Positions 1 to 11,504 of a stretch of 64,000 nucleotides of DNA are shown in pieces. This DNA is from Sweltsa coloradensis (lineage: Eukaryota; Arthropoda; Insecta; Plecoptera; Chloroperlidae). The stretch lies in contig JAMZAV010004555.1 of assembly GCA_024449915.1 (NCBI GenBank), forward strand, positions 1-64,000, written 5' to 3'. The notes under the pieces were generated by a model. The model saw nothing but the letters and a program-made list of their open reading frames with translations, was not told where the DNA came from and did not search any database. The position numbers and the translations under genes were made by a program. Position 1 is the stretch's first letter; each line of letters starts with the position of its first letter.

Positions 1-477
1 ACCGCGGACCGATCTGTAGACAGTAAGTTCCGGTTGTTGTGGTCGAGGTCGAAAGGTATGATTTACATGGCAGTGGACGGTCAAATGTGAACAAATGATT
101 CGCAGTCAGTTGTTAAATATTCGAAATGACATAGATGTGTGTATTATTTTCAATCGGATCGGGGAGAAATTGGTTTTAAATGGTATAATTTCATGAAAAA
201 AGGGAACGTACGGGACTTTTAGGGGTAGGTCCTTACTAAAGGTAGGTTTTCTTTGAGCATACTATTGTTATTCGTTTGAGAAAGTTAATAATCTGTTTGT
301 GTTTACGTGTAGGCCAAGGCTTATCATCCACCATTTTATACAAATATAACCGAGTCGGACTCGGTTGTCACGGATTATATCGCAACGATATCGACCTCAA
401 CTGGGTCGATCACTTACAACGAGTCGATTACGGTAGAAAACGCCTGGGTCCAACTCTGTCAGAGTTATAGAATCGCA
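1..477. other. No gene recognised (left edge)
   Basis: I see no recognisable gene, RNA or repeat family here. A 64-codon open frame on the plus strand (276-470) has no motif I know and runs directly into the R1 repeat, so I treat it as chance. Confidence 0.5.
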
Positions 478-711
478 GTCCTGTGCTGGTCAGAACCAGC
501 CACAAGCGTATGGGGATGGCAGAGGTTCCCCCCACGTCGTGGTCTTCTCCGTCTGTGTCATCCGTCCGTTTTGTCATTGTCGTCGCCGTCGAGGAGGTAG
601 TCAAAGGGAAGGGGAAAGTTCCCCAACGACGACCCAGAGCTCGCACATAAGTTTCAGGAAGAAAAAGTCCCCTAATCACGGGACAAAACCACGAGAAGGT
701 TGCGAGTTGGT
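478..711 (-). mobile_element. R1 short retroposon, copy lacking its tail
   Basis: R1 is the commonest repeat of the window. On the plus strand it reads: tail (ATTGGATATTGCTTTACGTC, CTCATATTTATGCAAC), then CTAATCGAGACGAAGGGAGG, TGCTGGTCAGAACCAGCC, a GTCGTCGCCGTCGGGGAGG block and a final GAGAAGGTTGCGAGTTGG. The tail end is present in most copies while the other end is cut at many points. That is the pattern of 5'-truncated retroposition with the element on the minus strand. This copy starts inside R1 at the GTGCTGGTCAG block and has the complete GAGTTGG end. Confidence 0.75.
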
Positions 712-990
712 TTTGATTGGATATTGCTTTACGTCTCATATTTATGAGACGTAAAGCTAAAGCCCATGCTGGTCAGAACCAGCCATGGGTAAGGGGAGGA
801 AGGAGGGTTCTCACATCGCGGTCGTCATTGTCTTCATCATCGTTCGTTGTGTTCATTGTCATCGTCGCCGGGGGGTCGTCAAGGGAAGGGGGCAAGGTCC
901 CCCGACGACGATTGCTCATATTTATGAGACGTGAAGCAATATCCAATCAATTCCAACTCGCAACCTCCTCGTGGTTCGGCCCGTGCGAGT
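712..990 (-). mobile_element. R1 copy with a second, inverted tail
   Basis: A rearranged R1 copy follows the previous one head to tail. It begins with the normal tail (714-760) and ends with an inverted copy of the same tail at about 908-955 (CTCATATTTATGAGACGTGA, then AAGCAATATCCAATCAATTC). The tail sequence around 740-755 is itself a small palindrome (TCTCATATTTATGAGA). The middle is strongly diverged. The right end joins directly to the LINE relic at GAGTTGG, the same junction as at 19146. Confidence 0.6.
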
Positions 991-2549
991 TGGAAAAGCT
1001 GATGGTTTAGCTAGAGATACACTTATTTTAAATTAAGCCAAAGTTTTTTGTAGGTGTATTATGATTTTTATAACTCGGGAACAATTTAATGAGAATATGT
1101 CATAGTTAACGAGACACAGTTAGATGAAGTGATAGCTTATAATATTTGTACGAAGACGACGGGGCCATTGCCGTCGTACGTCACGTGGGAAACTAGGGCG
1201 CTTCAACCAGTTAGGTCATATTGCGCCGCCTGTGAATGAAAGTTGATGAGATGAGTTAATGCAGGTATGTTTGATGATTAGATTATTTCTAAATGTATAA
1301 ATAACTAAATAAATTGATGATGATGAAATTAATATCAAATTAAAAGTTAAGTGAGTAAATGAAAACAAAGAAAAAAATAAATGTGTATGATGTGAACAAA
1401 ATATTGTTAAATAAGATTACTTGGGATGAGAAATTCACATGTGTCACATGGGAATAACCTTTCTCACGTTTAGGAGATATCCGCGAGTTAGTCGTGTGTG
1501 GCCTTTACGAATTCTAGACAAGTCCACCAACGTGAGAGTCGAGACGTAGGTGGTCGAATTTTATTAGTCAATGTGGGCATCACACTACGCAATTTGTTAT
1601 TTTGCAACACATCCCAAGATGCTTGTCGCAAATCCATCAATCTTTGCTTGAACCCACTCTTGACATCTGGAACGGGAACTAGATTGAAATCAATGTCGCG
1701 ACGCTGGGAAGCTTCCTTAGCAGCCCGATCATCGTGTTCATTTCCCTCTATGCCCACGTGTCCACGTATCCAGCAAAACTATTATATAACCCCTAGAGGT
1801 TAGTTTTTCTAAATAGAATTGGATGTCTTGTACCAAATAATGTCTTGAATACATGAGTTTTATAGCTTGAAGTGAACTTAAGATATCTAAACACAAAAGG
1901 TATTCTTCGCAGCGAAAACGTAGAATGTAGAATGTATTTAAGATTGATTGATTGAATATTGCTTAACGTCTCATATTTATGCACTTTGACTAATCGAGAC
2001 GATGAGTGGTGATAGATGAGGATGAAGTATGAACAGAAGGGAGGAGGGGAAACCCGGTACCAGCACGTAGCCTCCTCCTTTCGAAAAGTACCAAGGGGAC
2101 CAACGGCTTAACGTCCCATCCGAAAGGACGGTGTAACTTTTGACAGTCATATAGGTTCCTCCACTAACCCGGACTGCCGAGCAGACGTCAAGGAGAACGA
2201 AGCCATTACACTAGCTATCGAACCCTCCATCTGCTCTAACCAACGGTATACGTGAGTTTCAGGTAGAGCGGTCACTCACTCTACCCATGACCACGCCCGA
2301 TTCTGCTTAACTTCGGTGTTCGAGTGGGATCCATGTATTTAAGAGCTTCACGGATGGCAAATAACTCTGCAGTGAAAAACGAACACACGTCACTTAGCCT
2401 GAAACGTTCCGTAAAGGTGGAGCAATAAAAGACACTTCCAACCTTGATGTCAATTTTGGAGCCGTGTGTGAATACCAAATTAGACATGTCTTAACGTCTC
2501 ATATTGAATACCAAAGTAAACCTTTGATGTTCATATCAAATCTTTCTTA
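991..2549 (-). pseudogene. LINE relic A: RNase H domain and 3' region (I-group-like)
   Basis: This is the 3' part of a non-LTR retrotransposon on the minus strand. An RNase H N-terminal block lies at 2487-2345, with FTHGSKIDIKVG where intact relatives have FTDGS, so the first catalytic Asp is replaced by His. The downstream FFTAELFAIREAL block keeps its Glu. The C-terminal block at 1757-1700 reads GHVGIEGNEHDDRAA and keeps the late Asp. From 1480 down to 991 there is noncoding 3' sequence. A 5S-headed SINE interrupts the coding part at 1944-2332. The rest of this LINE continues at 18344, beyond the 15.8-kb insertion. RNase H after RT is typical of the I group of LINEs; the clade is inferred. 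Confidence 0.8.
1944..2332 (-). mobile_element. 5S rRNA-headed SINE with perfect 12-bp target duplication
   Basis: A complete 389-bp SINE on the minus strand. It is flanked by perfect direct repeats ATGTATTTAAGA at 1932-1943 and 2333-2344, and the sister LINE copy (20120-20135) has only one ATGTATTTAAGA and no insertion. The head (2332 down to about 2250) reads CGAACACCGAAGTTAAGCAG then AATCGGGCGTGGTCATGGGT. This resembles the internal control region of 5S rRNA genes and would serve as a type 1 Pol III promoter. The middle contains GGATGGGACGTTAAGCCGTT, reminiscent of conserved central domains of animal SINEs. The tail (1944-1990) is the R1 tail followed by an (AATC)n run, which suggests one LINE mobilised both. 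Confidence 0.85.
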
Positions 2550-3215
2550 TAGTGGTAGCGGTACACGACATGAAAAACGACAATACTGCACTTTTTGAAC
2601 ACGGTTTGCCGCTTTGCACAGTTGTAGGTGGGACCAAAACTAATATTTAAGGATGTGGAGGCACTCGAAATTTCCCTTAGAATTCAAAATGGCGGCCATT
2701 TTTCAAAACGATGTCCTCAGATACAAAAACTCTTTGATGTGTCTAATAAATCATGTTTGGCATCGTTTTGTCGTATATTTCCGACTCGAATAACTCGAAA
2801 ATAATGTCAAAATAAAAATCTGGGTGAAATTCTAGAAGTTTAACATGTATTTAGTAGTATTTTCAAGGAAAATCTTCTTTGATTGGGTACGACGTAGAAA
2901 CTCCATTACCCTACCCCAGTAATTGCATCCAGCATTAAATTATTATGATTATAATGTTTAATTTAAAACCAAAATTCATTTTTTTACTTTTTGGCCAGTC
3001 ATTGCTGCGGCAACCAGAGGTGTTCAACAGGTGGTTAATGATTATTGTGCTGATTAATATGCTGCTCTTTTTTAGCTCGGTTTGGCACTTGGCTCAGTTA
3101 AAGCTGGTACCCAAAGTATTTTTTTAAGATGTGGAGGCAATAAAAATTCCTTTCGAATCCAAGATGGCGGCGGTTTTTGGAATGTTGACCTTAGTAACAA
3201 AATTCTTGCAGATTT
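2550..3215 (+). repeat. Left inverted-repeat arm of TIR element 1, with an internal ~465-bp duplication
   Basis: The arm matches the reverse complement of 17690-18343. Within it two related blocks start near 2605 and 3080. Each reads CGGTTTG, then CAGTT, a GG-ACC motif, AAG-ATGTGGAGGCA and an ATGGCGGC motif (2689-2696, 3163-3170), so the arm itself arose by a divergent tandem duplication. Open frames at 2945-3294 are by-products of this repeat and show no protein motif. Confidence 0.8.
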
Positions 3216-4639
3216 CAAATTCATCTGTGTTTGGGAGCCATTTTCGTATGTAAGTAACTCTCAGAATACAAACATTACTACAATATTAAAGTAAAATAAC
3301 AAAAAATAGAGAAACTGAATAGTTTGTAGAATTTAAACACAATACTGGAGTTTACTTGGCCTGTGTTTACTTTGTGACGTTGTTAAGAGGAGTCGCTGAG
3401 GCTGGCTCGGAGACGAGTCTCAGAACTCAGTTTTCTGTTTTTCTTTCTTTCGGGTAAACGGTTAATAACGTCGGTATAATATTTCACACGAACTTTTATA
3501 AAGAATCCATCTATAAGATCCATTACGCGTACTCCTAAATTAATTCATTAATTTTGAATTCACAAATCGTAAAATCTCCTTAATTTACTCAATTTTGGTG
3601 AACTTTGGGAATTTATTACAAGTGTACAGATTATTTTAACCAATATTTGAATACTGGATATCAACGATTAAATCAATGTGAACTAGCAGGTTAATTTGGT
3701 TTCATCGTAATATAAACGGTTTGGTGATAATTATTTCTAGAATTGAAATCCATGTTTTGGATTTCCCATTTTTTTCGCGTTTTGGACTTATGTCTCGCAA
3801 TTGACCTTTTTGGCTCATTACTTGCAACCAAGTGTGGATATCTACATAAAAGTACTTCATTAACATGCATGCAAAATTTGGTAATGTATTACCAACCGTT
3901 CAGCATAAATCATCAACACCTGCAGGGGCGCCAACTTTTCAGAATGACTGTGGGTGCTCAAAACATAGACAAACTATGGGGTTAGAGCAGTGGCGATTCT
4001 GGAGTAGTTTGACTGGTGAGGTGAAATTAATATCCCGGAGGTAGTATATGGGGACTACACGGGGGTTCGGGGGGCGAAGCCCCCCAACAATAGTCGAAAA
4101 TTGTGAAAATCAGGTTTTTAGAGTGCGTTTGGTGCGTTTTAGAAAAAAGTTGTGGGCTGAATGCAATACCAAAATAATGTAGTTTTTGTGCAGTCAAAAC
4201 TGGAAACCCACCAAATAGAAGTGAGTCACTGAGGTGATAGATTATATTACATCCCCGCTAGTGGTTGGCACTGGGGGCTTTGCGGTAGTTTCGAATCAGC
4301 CCTACTACAATTGTTACATTGAAAAAATAAATCTTGCATATATACCATTCAATTCCGTATGTGTGTGGATGCGCAGAAGAACTGCCGTTTGTGATGATGA
4401 TTTGTGATGATTTGTGTGGGTGCACAGCTCCTACATAAATCTATCTCGTGGGTGCTTTGGCTCTCCTGCACCCACGGAGCTGGCGCCTATGAACACCTGA
4501 GTGCGCGCATTTGAGTTGGGCCATGCAAGCTCAGCAAAGTTTAGTCCAATGGCAACTTAAAAATGGTAGCTGTAACCTGTTCAAAGAATCTCTCAAATGC
4601 ATAGTTCCTTGGTTTCTTGTTTTGATCACACACATTACT
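3216..4639. other. Interior of TIR element 1, no coding signal
   Basis: AT-rich sequence between the left arm and the nuclease fragment. I see no exon-like stretch except a few short open frames without motifs (for example 3743-3985). A compact hairpin sits at 4069-4085. Confidence 0.5.
4069..4085. repeat. Perfect short hairpin (7-bp GC stem, GAA loop)
   Basis: GGGGGGC-GAA-GCCCCCC. It is preceded by another G run. No function can be assigned. Confidence 0.6.
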
Positions 4640-5003
4640 CTCACTGATTGACAATTCATTCAAAAGACCTTGAAGAGCTCTCAAACACAGCTCTCAGCGT
4701 TCACCGTGAGTTCTGTAGTAGAAACTATATAATCTACAAGACTACCAGACCATTCTCTGCCCTTGCCTTAGATAACGCACACGAACAAAATAATGCTCTT
4801 ATTAAGGGTGACCGACCGTGGTGTAGAGGGCCTAACAGAAGATCCAGTGGCTCTTTGGAGGTGGTCAGTTGCAGGTCCTAAAGTCTGCAGGTTACACAGT
4901 GAATTTATTCCCGCACAAGATGAAACCCCAAGTATTCTTCGACAACATGAGCAATACTCAGCATACCAGACTATGTTTAGGAAGACACTTGCGCTCAGAT
5001 TTC
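4640..5003 (+). pseudogene. XPG/PIN-like transposon nuclease family, N-proximal fragment
   Basis: Two overlapping frames (4648-4815, then from about 4793) together show a block I recognise from a multicopy, poorly characterised animal protein family: LALDNAHEQNNALIKGD, then GLTEDPVALWRWSVAGP, then a HEQ near residue 65 of the second frame. The frame changes at about 4810, which breaks the gene. The same block occurs at 21449-21811 (ALRRWTLGGPEV, then HHEQ). In the fuller copy this region lies upstream of the EAD...DTD nuclease-like part. It is the only remaining coding piece of TIR element 1 outside the nested insertions. No promoter or start can be assigned. Confidence 0.7.
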
Positions 5004-5009
5004 AGATTT

Positions 5010-5845
5010 TAGATTTCAGATTCAGATTTAGCACGTTTTATTCAACTTCATTGATACAGATAATATATAACATAGAAAACAAACATTGATTTACATAATA
5101 TGAAGGTGAATGCCAACATGAGAGAGGCTTGTGTGTGGGCGCATAATATTTTGTGGCAATTCAGGTTTAGATGGCAGATGACGTTGAATCTTGGTATGTA
5201 TACCTAATTATGTAGTATTCAATCAAAGTATATAAATGTATGTGTATAAATAAAGTATATAATGTATAAAATATATACAAATGATACCACTATAGTGGGT
5301 ATTATGTAAGCTAGGTACTTAAATTTATAAAGTGGATTCTTAGTGTTACATTTTAACAATATTATTATTGATTCATAGCAGTTGTCGACTCAAAGACAGT
5401 TTTCTAGAATTTGGTAATACGTTCTTGGAATTAAGCGAAGTATCTTATAGAAAATTGACAGCCGGGTGTTAGTGAGCAAGGAAGGTGTTGACACATTAAA
5501 CTCTCTTGTAGATGATGGCATCAATCTGTATAAGGTTGTAAAGGAGGTACTATAGAGTTGATAACTTAATAACAACTTTTAAACCCTTAAAGACAGTGAA
5601 CAAAAAGATCTTCACGGTTTAAACTAAAAATTACGTCGGCAGGCAACAAGAATAAGAAGTGTGATGACTGATGAGCAGCTTTTCTCTTAACTTATTATTG
5701 CAAGTCAGCACAGGGAATTGAATTAGATGACTTTTTTCCGCACGAAAATCAGGCTGTCCCCCTTCCGATTTCAGCAACTGGTGGGGCTGCGCATAGGTAA
5801 CCAAAGGCAAACTGACCATTATAACCAAACCCAGGTGGGGAAACC
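5010..5845. other. AT-rich interval, no gene recognised
   Basis: Interior of TIR element 1 between the nuclease fragment and the foldback insertion. It includes a TATATAAA-rich stretch at 5228-5285. No protein or RNA motif was found. Confidence 0.5.
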
Positions 5846-7890
5846 TCCCCCCCCCTGCGGAGAAATAGGGGACCCATATATTATGTTAGGGTGGTTATTT
5901 GGAGTAGAAATCCACTTGTTGGCCAGTTGGCCCGTGGTGGGTGCGGGGGACAGGGGTGCCCCAAAGGGTCAATTGGTGCTGTTTTTTGTAACTGTTTTTA
6001 TTTTTTCAGGCCAAACCGTGGAACGAAATCTATTTTTTATTTTTTATTCATATAAGGAATGAAAAATAGAATTTTTACATACTTTTATTTTTTCGTATGT
6101 ACCGGAAATAACAATTTTGAGTTTTCCAAAATAAAAATAAAAATGGCCCCAAATTGCCCGTTTTGGTTAAAAAAGATAAATTATCTTAGAGTGAACATGT
6201 TGTTAGAGAAATCCCTTGTTGGCCAGTTGGCCAGTGGTGGTGCGGCGTACAGGGCCGTCCAAAAAGTAACATTTTGGGAATCTGCAACTTTTTGCTTTTA
6301 TTTAAAATAATTCGCTCATAAATAATATTTTTTATTTCTGGCATACTCATTATATTCTTTGTTGGCTATCAATACTTACCAAATAATTATTCAATCACAT
6401 AATTTTAATTCTAGCATTTCTTTTTAGTTTGCTATTATTACGGTTTAAGGGAGCCATGAAGTAAATCCACAAGCACATTGCATGACCTTTTTTTCAAAAC
6501 TTTTTTTATTTTTTTTATGCCAATCGGTTGGACAAAATCATTTAAAATGGGCTTTAGATTCGTGTAAGATTTTTAAAATAGATTGTTAAGGCATATTTTT
6601 ATTTTTCTCGTATGTCCCGGAAATAACGATTTTGAGTTTTCCAAAATCAAAGTCAAAATGGCCCCAAATCGTCCCCCGTTTTGGTTAAAACTGCTAAATT
6701 ATGTTTTGGGTGAAATATTTTTTAGTAGAAATCCACTTGTTGTCCAGTTGGCCAGTGGGTGGATGCGGCGTACAGGGGCGTCCAAAGCAAGTAAAATTTT
6801 GGGATGATTTTTATCTGTTTTTTATTTTTTTAATGCCAAATCGTTTTAACAAAATCTATTTTTGAGCGTTAGATTCGTTGAGGATTTGAAATAGAATGTT
6901 AAGCATAGTTTTATTGTCCTCGTACGTCCCCGAAATAAACAATTTTTTGAGTTTTTCCAAAAATCAAAGTCCAAATTGCCCCAATTGTCCCGTTTTTGGT
7001 TTAAAACTGATAAAGTATGTTTGGGTGGTGATTATTTAGTAGAAATCCACTGGTTGGCCAGTTGGCCAGTGGTGGATGCGGCGTTACAGGGCGTCCGAAA
7101 AAGTAAATTTTTGGGGGTGATTTTGACTGTTTTTATATTTTTTTAATGCCGAATCGTTTAACAAAATCTATTTTGGCCTTTAGATTCCGTGTAATGGATT
7201 TGAAATAAATGTTAAGCATATTTTTATTTTCTCGTATGTCCCGGAAATACAATTTTTGTGTTTTACAAAATCAAAGTCAAAATGGCCCCAAAGTTGCCCG
7301 TTTTGGTTAAACTGATAAATTGTGTTTGGGTGAATATTTTGTAGTATAAATCCCACTTGTTGCCAGTGGGTGGATGCGGCGTACAGAGGGCGCCCAAAAG
7401 TAATTTTGGGGATGATTTTTTATCTGTTTTTTTTATTTTTTAACTGCAAATCGTTGTACAAAATCTATTTTTGAGCTTTAGATTCGTGTGAGGATTTGAA
7501 AATAGAATGTTAAGCATATTTATTTTCTCGTACGTCCCTGAAATAACAATTTTGAGTTTTCCAAAATCAAGAGTCAAAATGGCCCCACATTGCCCGTTTT
7601 GGTTAAAACTGATAATTGTGTTGGGGTTTCTCTTATTTTAGTAGAAATCCACTTGTTTGCCAGTGGTGGATGCGGCGTACAGGGTTGTCCAAAAAGTGAA
7701 TTTGCAGGATGATTTTTAAGTTTTATTTTTATATGCGGCCGAATCGTTGAGCGAAATCCTTTTTTTACTTTTGATTTTGTGTAAAGAATGTTAAATATTA
7801 TCTACATTTTATACTTTCCCTTGCGTGTCCCAGGAAATGAAATACTTGTCTTTTTCGAAAAAGAATCAAATGATCCTAAGTTGCCCTACT
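5846..7890 (+). repeat. Left arm of foldback element (about six ~305-bp units)
   Basis: The GTAGAAATCCAC-type unit marker recurs near 5906, 6207, 6726, 7038, 7345 and 7640. The larger gap between the second and third comes from unrelated AT-rich sequence at about 6310-6500. Units differ mainly by single-base indels. Short open frames here (such as 6059-6310 and 6583-6807) are shadows of the repeat. Confidence 0.85.
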
Positions 7891-7974
7891 TTATACAACA
7901 ATGTACATATCATGTAGTATTAATGTAGATATTATATTGATTACTATGTGATGTGTTTTGATGATCTGTAAATC

Positions 7975-8976
7975 ATTAGTCCTAGTTATCTTCGTCTTCA
8001 TCTTCATCTCTCAAACGACGTTCTCTGCCTCTTTCACTCTCGATGTCGTCGGGATCATCTTCCACATGAGATTGCCTTGTCTTGTGTTTCCAAAATATTA
8101 ACTTACTCGTTTGGAGCCAGTTGCCTTCGGTCACGCGTAGAGAAGTCCTCACGGGTTACCAGACCACATGACTTGGGGTTCAGGTATGTCGGCACTGCTC
8201 TGTTTGCTTTACGCCATATCATTGTTCTTGATAATTTTCACCAGGATATGCAACCGTAAATGATATGCATGTGGTAGTAAGCATGAGATCGTGCCGCTGT
8301 AGTTTGTCAGTGTTTAAAACAGTGATTTTTGAAATCCTTTGCGCAATGATGTTAGCGAGTTTCATTTACATCACAGTACTGGTCTCTAATACATAGCGAA
8401 ACAAATCTTTCTATTGGTCGCACGTAGTTTCTTCACAGTAACCGGGTGCCAGCGATTAAAGAGATAGTGTTCACGATTCAGGGTGTTTTCTCTAATGATT
8501 TAAATTAAAAAATTTCTCTTCTAACCAAAGACTTGTGGTGTCGCAACCAGTAAACGCGTGAAATGGCGTAAGAACTTTCACATCATTTTGACCCCTTCTC
8601 TAAGAACTTACTTTTTTGATGTAAACAAGTCTTCTCTTTTGTCCTCCAAGCAGTATCTAAAGTACTTGTTGGTTTACTTGCTGCGCTATTTTCAATAAGA
8701 TGATGAGACGTCGTGCAGAGAACAAACGATGCTTAACACTAGCGTCGTGTCGATGCTGGCATGACGAACAGTGAGCATCATTCGACTATCGGCTCTTCTT
8801 GTAGATTGCAGCTCTTCGATGGTCGATTTAGTCATATTGTTTTGTAAAATAAAATATTTGTAATAAAAATATGCATAACTTTCTATTTTCAAATCATCAC
8901 TCGAATCCAAACCTAAAATAGATTTGTACAACGACTTGGCACTTAAAGAAATTAAATTGGTAAAAATCACCTCCAA
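7975..8976 (-). pseudogene. XPG/PIN-like nuclease family relic in the foldback loop
   Basis: Read on the minus strand, three landmarks of the family appear in the expected order. First is RADSRMMLTVRHAS (about 8820-8740), equivalent to EADTRMLLHVKD of the copy at 22584. Then comes LIILLKIAQQV, the strand that should carry DTDV; the Asp residues are lost here. Then FHAFTGCDTTSLWLEEK (about 8565-8515). Further on, a basic/acidic C-terminal tail (ESERGRERRLRDEDEDEDN and stop) lies at about 8055-7982. A possible 5' splice site (GAGTAAGT) lies near 8113. Frames change several times, so it is dead. It links the foldback to the two TIR elements. Function is inferred only from the family pattern. Confidence 0.65.
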
Positions 8977-10625
8977 ATTTTACTTTTTGGACGCCCCTGT
9001 ACGCACGGGGACTCCACTACTGGCCAACTGCCACAAGTGGAATTTTTCTACTTATAATATAAACCCTAACACAATTTTATCATTTTAACCAAAACGGGCA
9101 ATTTGGTGCCATTTTGACTTGACTTTTTAGAAACTCAAAATTGTTATTTCCGGGTCGTACGAGAAAATAAAAATATCTTTAACATTCTTTTTCAAATCTC
9201 ACATGAATCCAAGCTCGCCAAAATAGATTTTGTAAAACGATTTGCATTAGAAAATAAAAACATCTCCAAAATTTACTTTTTGGACGCCCCTTTACGCCGC
9301 ATCCACCACTGGCCAACTGGCCAACAAGTGATTTTCTACTTATTATAACAACCCTTACATAATTTTATCAGTTTTAAGCAAAACGGGAATTTGGGCTTTT
9401 GACTTTGATTTTGGAAAACTCAAAATTGTTGTCTTCGGACATACAAGAAAATAAAAATATCTGTACTTCTTGTTCAACTCCTTACACGAATCTAAACCCA
9501 AAGAGATTTTGTCCCACGATTTGCATAAAAGAATAAACAACAGTTGAAAATCAGTCCCAAAATTTACTTTTTGGGACGGCCCTGTACGCCCACCCCCACA
9601 TTGCCACTGGCCAACAGTGGATTCTACTAACAAATGTTTTACTCTAACATGATTCGATAGTTTTTAACCAAAACGGGCAATTTGGGGCCATTTGACTTTG
9701 ATTTTGGAAAACTCCAAATTGTTCTTTCCGACATAACGAGAAAATAAAATATGCTTAACATTCTATTTTCAAATCCTCACACGAATCGAAAGCTCAAATA
9801 GATTTTGTAAAACGATTTGGCATTAAAAAAATAAAAAAGATGAAAATCAGCCCAAAATTTACTTTTTTGACGCCCCTGTCGCCGCATCCCCACTGGCCAA
9901 CTAAGCCAACTTGTGGATTTCTACTAACAAATATTCACCCAAACATAATTTATCAGTTTTTAAAACCAACACGGCAATTTGAGGCCATTTTGACTTGATT
10001 TTGGAAAACTCAAAATTGCTATTTCCGGGACATAAGAGAAATTAGAAATATGCTTAACATTCTATTTCAAATCCTTACACGAATCTAAAGCCCAAAAATA
10101 GATTTTGTCCAACTATTTGGCATAAAAAAATAAAAACAGTTGAAAATCATTCTCTCGCTTCCCAAATTTACTTTTTGGAACGGCCCTGGTACGCCGCACC
10201 CACCACTGGCCACTGCCAACAAGTGACTTTCTACTAACAAATGTTCCACTCTAACATAATTTATCGTTTTTGAACCAAAACGGGCAATTTTGGGCCATTT
10301 TGACTTTGATTTTGGAAACTCAAATTGTTATTTCCGGTACATACAAGAAAATAAAAATATGTTTAAATTCGATTTTTCATTCCCTTACACGAATCAAAAG
10401 TCAAAAATAGATTTCGTTCAACGGTTTGGCCCTAAAAAAAATAAAACCGTTACAAAAACAGCACAATTGACCCTTTGGCCCCCGGTACCCATCACCCACC
10501 ACGGGCCAACTGCCAACAAGTGGATTTGCCTATTTTTGTTTTTTTTTTTTTTTATTTTTTTGTTTTGCCTCCAAAATAGCCACCCTAACATAATATATGG
10601 GTCTCCATTTCTCCGCAGGGGGGGG
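8820..10625 (-). repeat. Right arm of foldback element (about six inverted ~300-bp units)
   Basis: Inverted unit markers (GGATTTCTAC type) recur near 9040, 9330, 9620, 9914, 10222 and 10520, with spacing of about 290-310 bp. The distal end is the mirror of the left end, including AAACCGTTACAAAAACAG-type sequence (CTGTTTTTTGTAACTGTTTT at 5979-5998 on the left). A long T run lies at 10540-10560. The open frame 10418-10831 (minus) is a shadow that starts in flanking DNA. Confidence 0.85.
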
Positions 10626-10854
10626 TAGAGTCTCACTAATGGTGTGTCCCGGTCTATTAGCTCCGAGATTTTCACACATTCACTGGGGGGATTGTAACAG
10701 TGTCTGCTTTTAATTTCAAGGCAAGCGGTCTGCCAGAGAGCAATGTGTGAACTTAGTGAAGAATGCGCATAGAAGTAATAATTGCTTAAAGCAGAATCCT
10801 TAATACTATAGTCTTTACTAAATCCTATCATTAGTCCGATTGTGTGATAATAGC

Positions 10855-11418
10855 TGTTGCGACCGAGGTGCTCAACTCCCGAGTATAATGGACTTATATA
10901 TTTTTGTCTGAACTTACCCCGAATCTTGACGTAGACTGAAGAGGCAGTGCAGCTGGTAAGTACGATGGCCGAGATGTTAGCCCACGCGAGAGAGACCGGA
11001 TACAGAAACTCGAGTTTTGGGAGCGTGGATTAGGAAGTTAGATAATGCTGGAGGCAGTCGAACAAGGACTGCAGCTCGGAAACCCGTCGTTGTATTCAAG
11101 ACGGACGCGCAGGCCGGCTACACACTTGAATACGTACAGTGAGTGCAATGGTCCGGAGAGCGGACACGTGCGTTGACAGAGGTGCGAGCGAGAAAGTTGA
11201 GAACGAAAACGAACTTTGCACTTCATCGAGTGAAGGCGCGAGGGCGAAGACATTGACAAGCACTTGCATAAGTCGAAATGCGAAGAACCAGGAATGACGT
11301 CTGATAGGCAGAAATTCAAACAGTGAAAACATATGTAAACTTATGATACGAAACAAGACATACCAACACTAAGAGAATATATAACTACCACAATAGCGCC
11401 GGGAAATCGCGCGAACTA
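10855..11418 (-). repeat. BEL/Pao LTR (3' LTR of the minus-strand element)
   Basis: About 564 bp, aligned in direct orientation with 16989-17577. Shared landmarks include CCCCGAATCTTGACGTAGA, GGACTGCAGCTCGGAAACCC, GAACTTTGCACTTCATCGAG and CAGAAATTCAAACA. The plus-strand sequence just to its right is pyrimidine-rich on the coding complement, as expected of a polypurine tract. Open frames at 11038-11356 are shadows. Confidence 0.9.
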
Positions 11419-11504
11419 ACCGCCCAACCTAAATGGATATTTTAGATAGGACCAGAGAATAAACTAAGAACTACAACTATAAGGCCGAGCCGTAAAACGA
11501 ATAA

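Larger units (their letters stand above)
5846..10625. mobile_element. Foldback element: inverted arms of tandem ~305-bp units around a nuclease-gene relic
   Basis: The outermost sequence is the same at both ends in inverted orientation: a C run, then CTGCGGAGAAAT and CCCATATATTATGTTAGGGT. Each arm is a head-to-tail series of about six units. A unit contains AGAAATCCACTTGTTGGCCA, GTGGATGCGGCGTACAGGG, CCGGAAATAACAATTTTGAG, TCAAAATGGCCCCAAATTGC and CCGTTTTGGTTAAAACTGAT. The loop (about 7890-8820) is not repeated and carries a minus-strand relic of the same nuclease family as the two TIR elements. I could not identify a convincing target duplication because of the terminal C/G runs. Confidence 0.85.

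Noticed and set aside
5846..10625. CRISPR-like array
   Set aside because: Units are ~305 bp, directly adjacent, inverted between arms, and in a eukaryotic context; there are no short repeat-spacer alternations.
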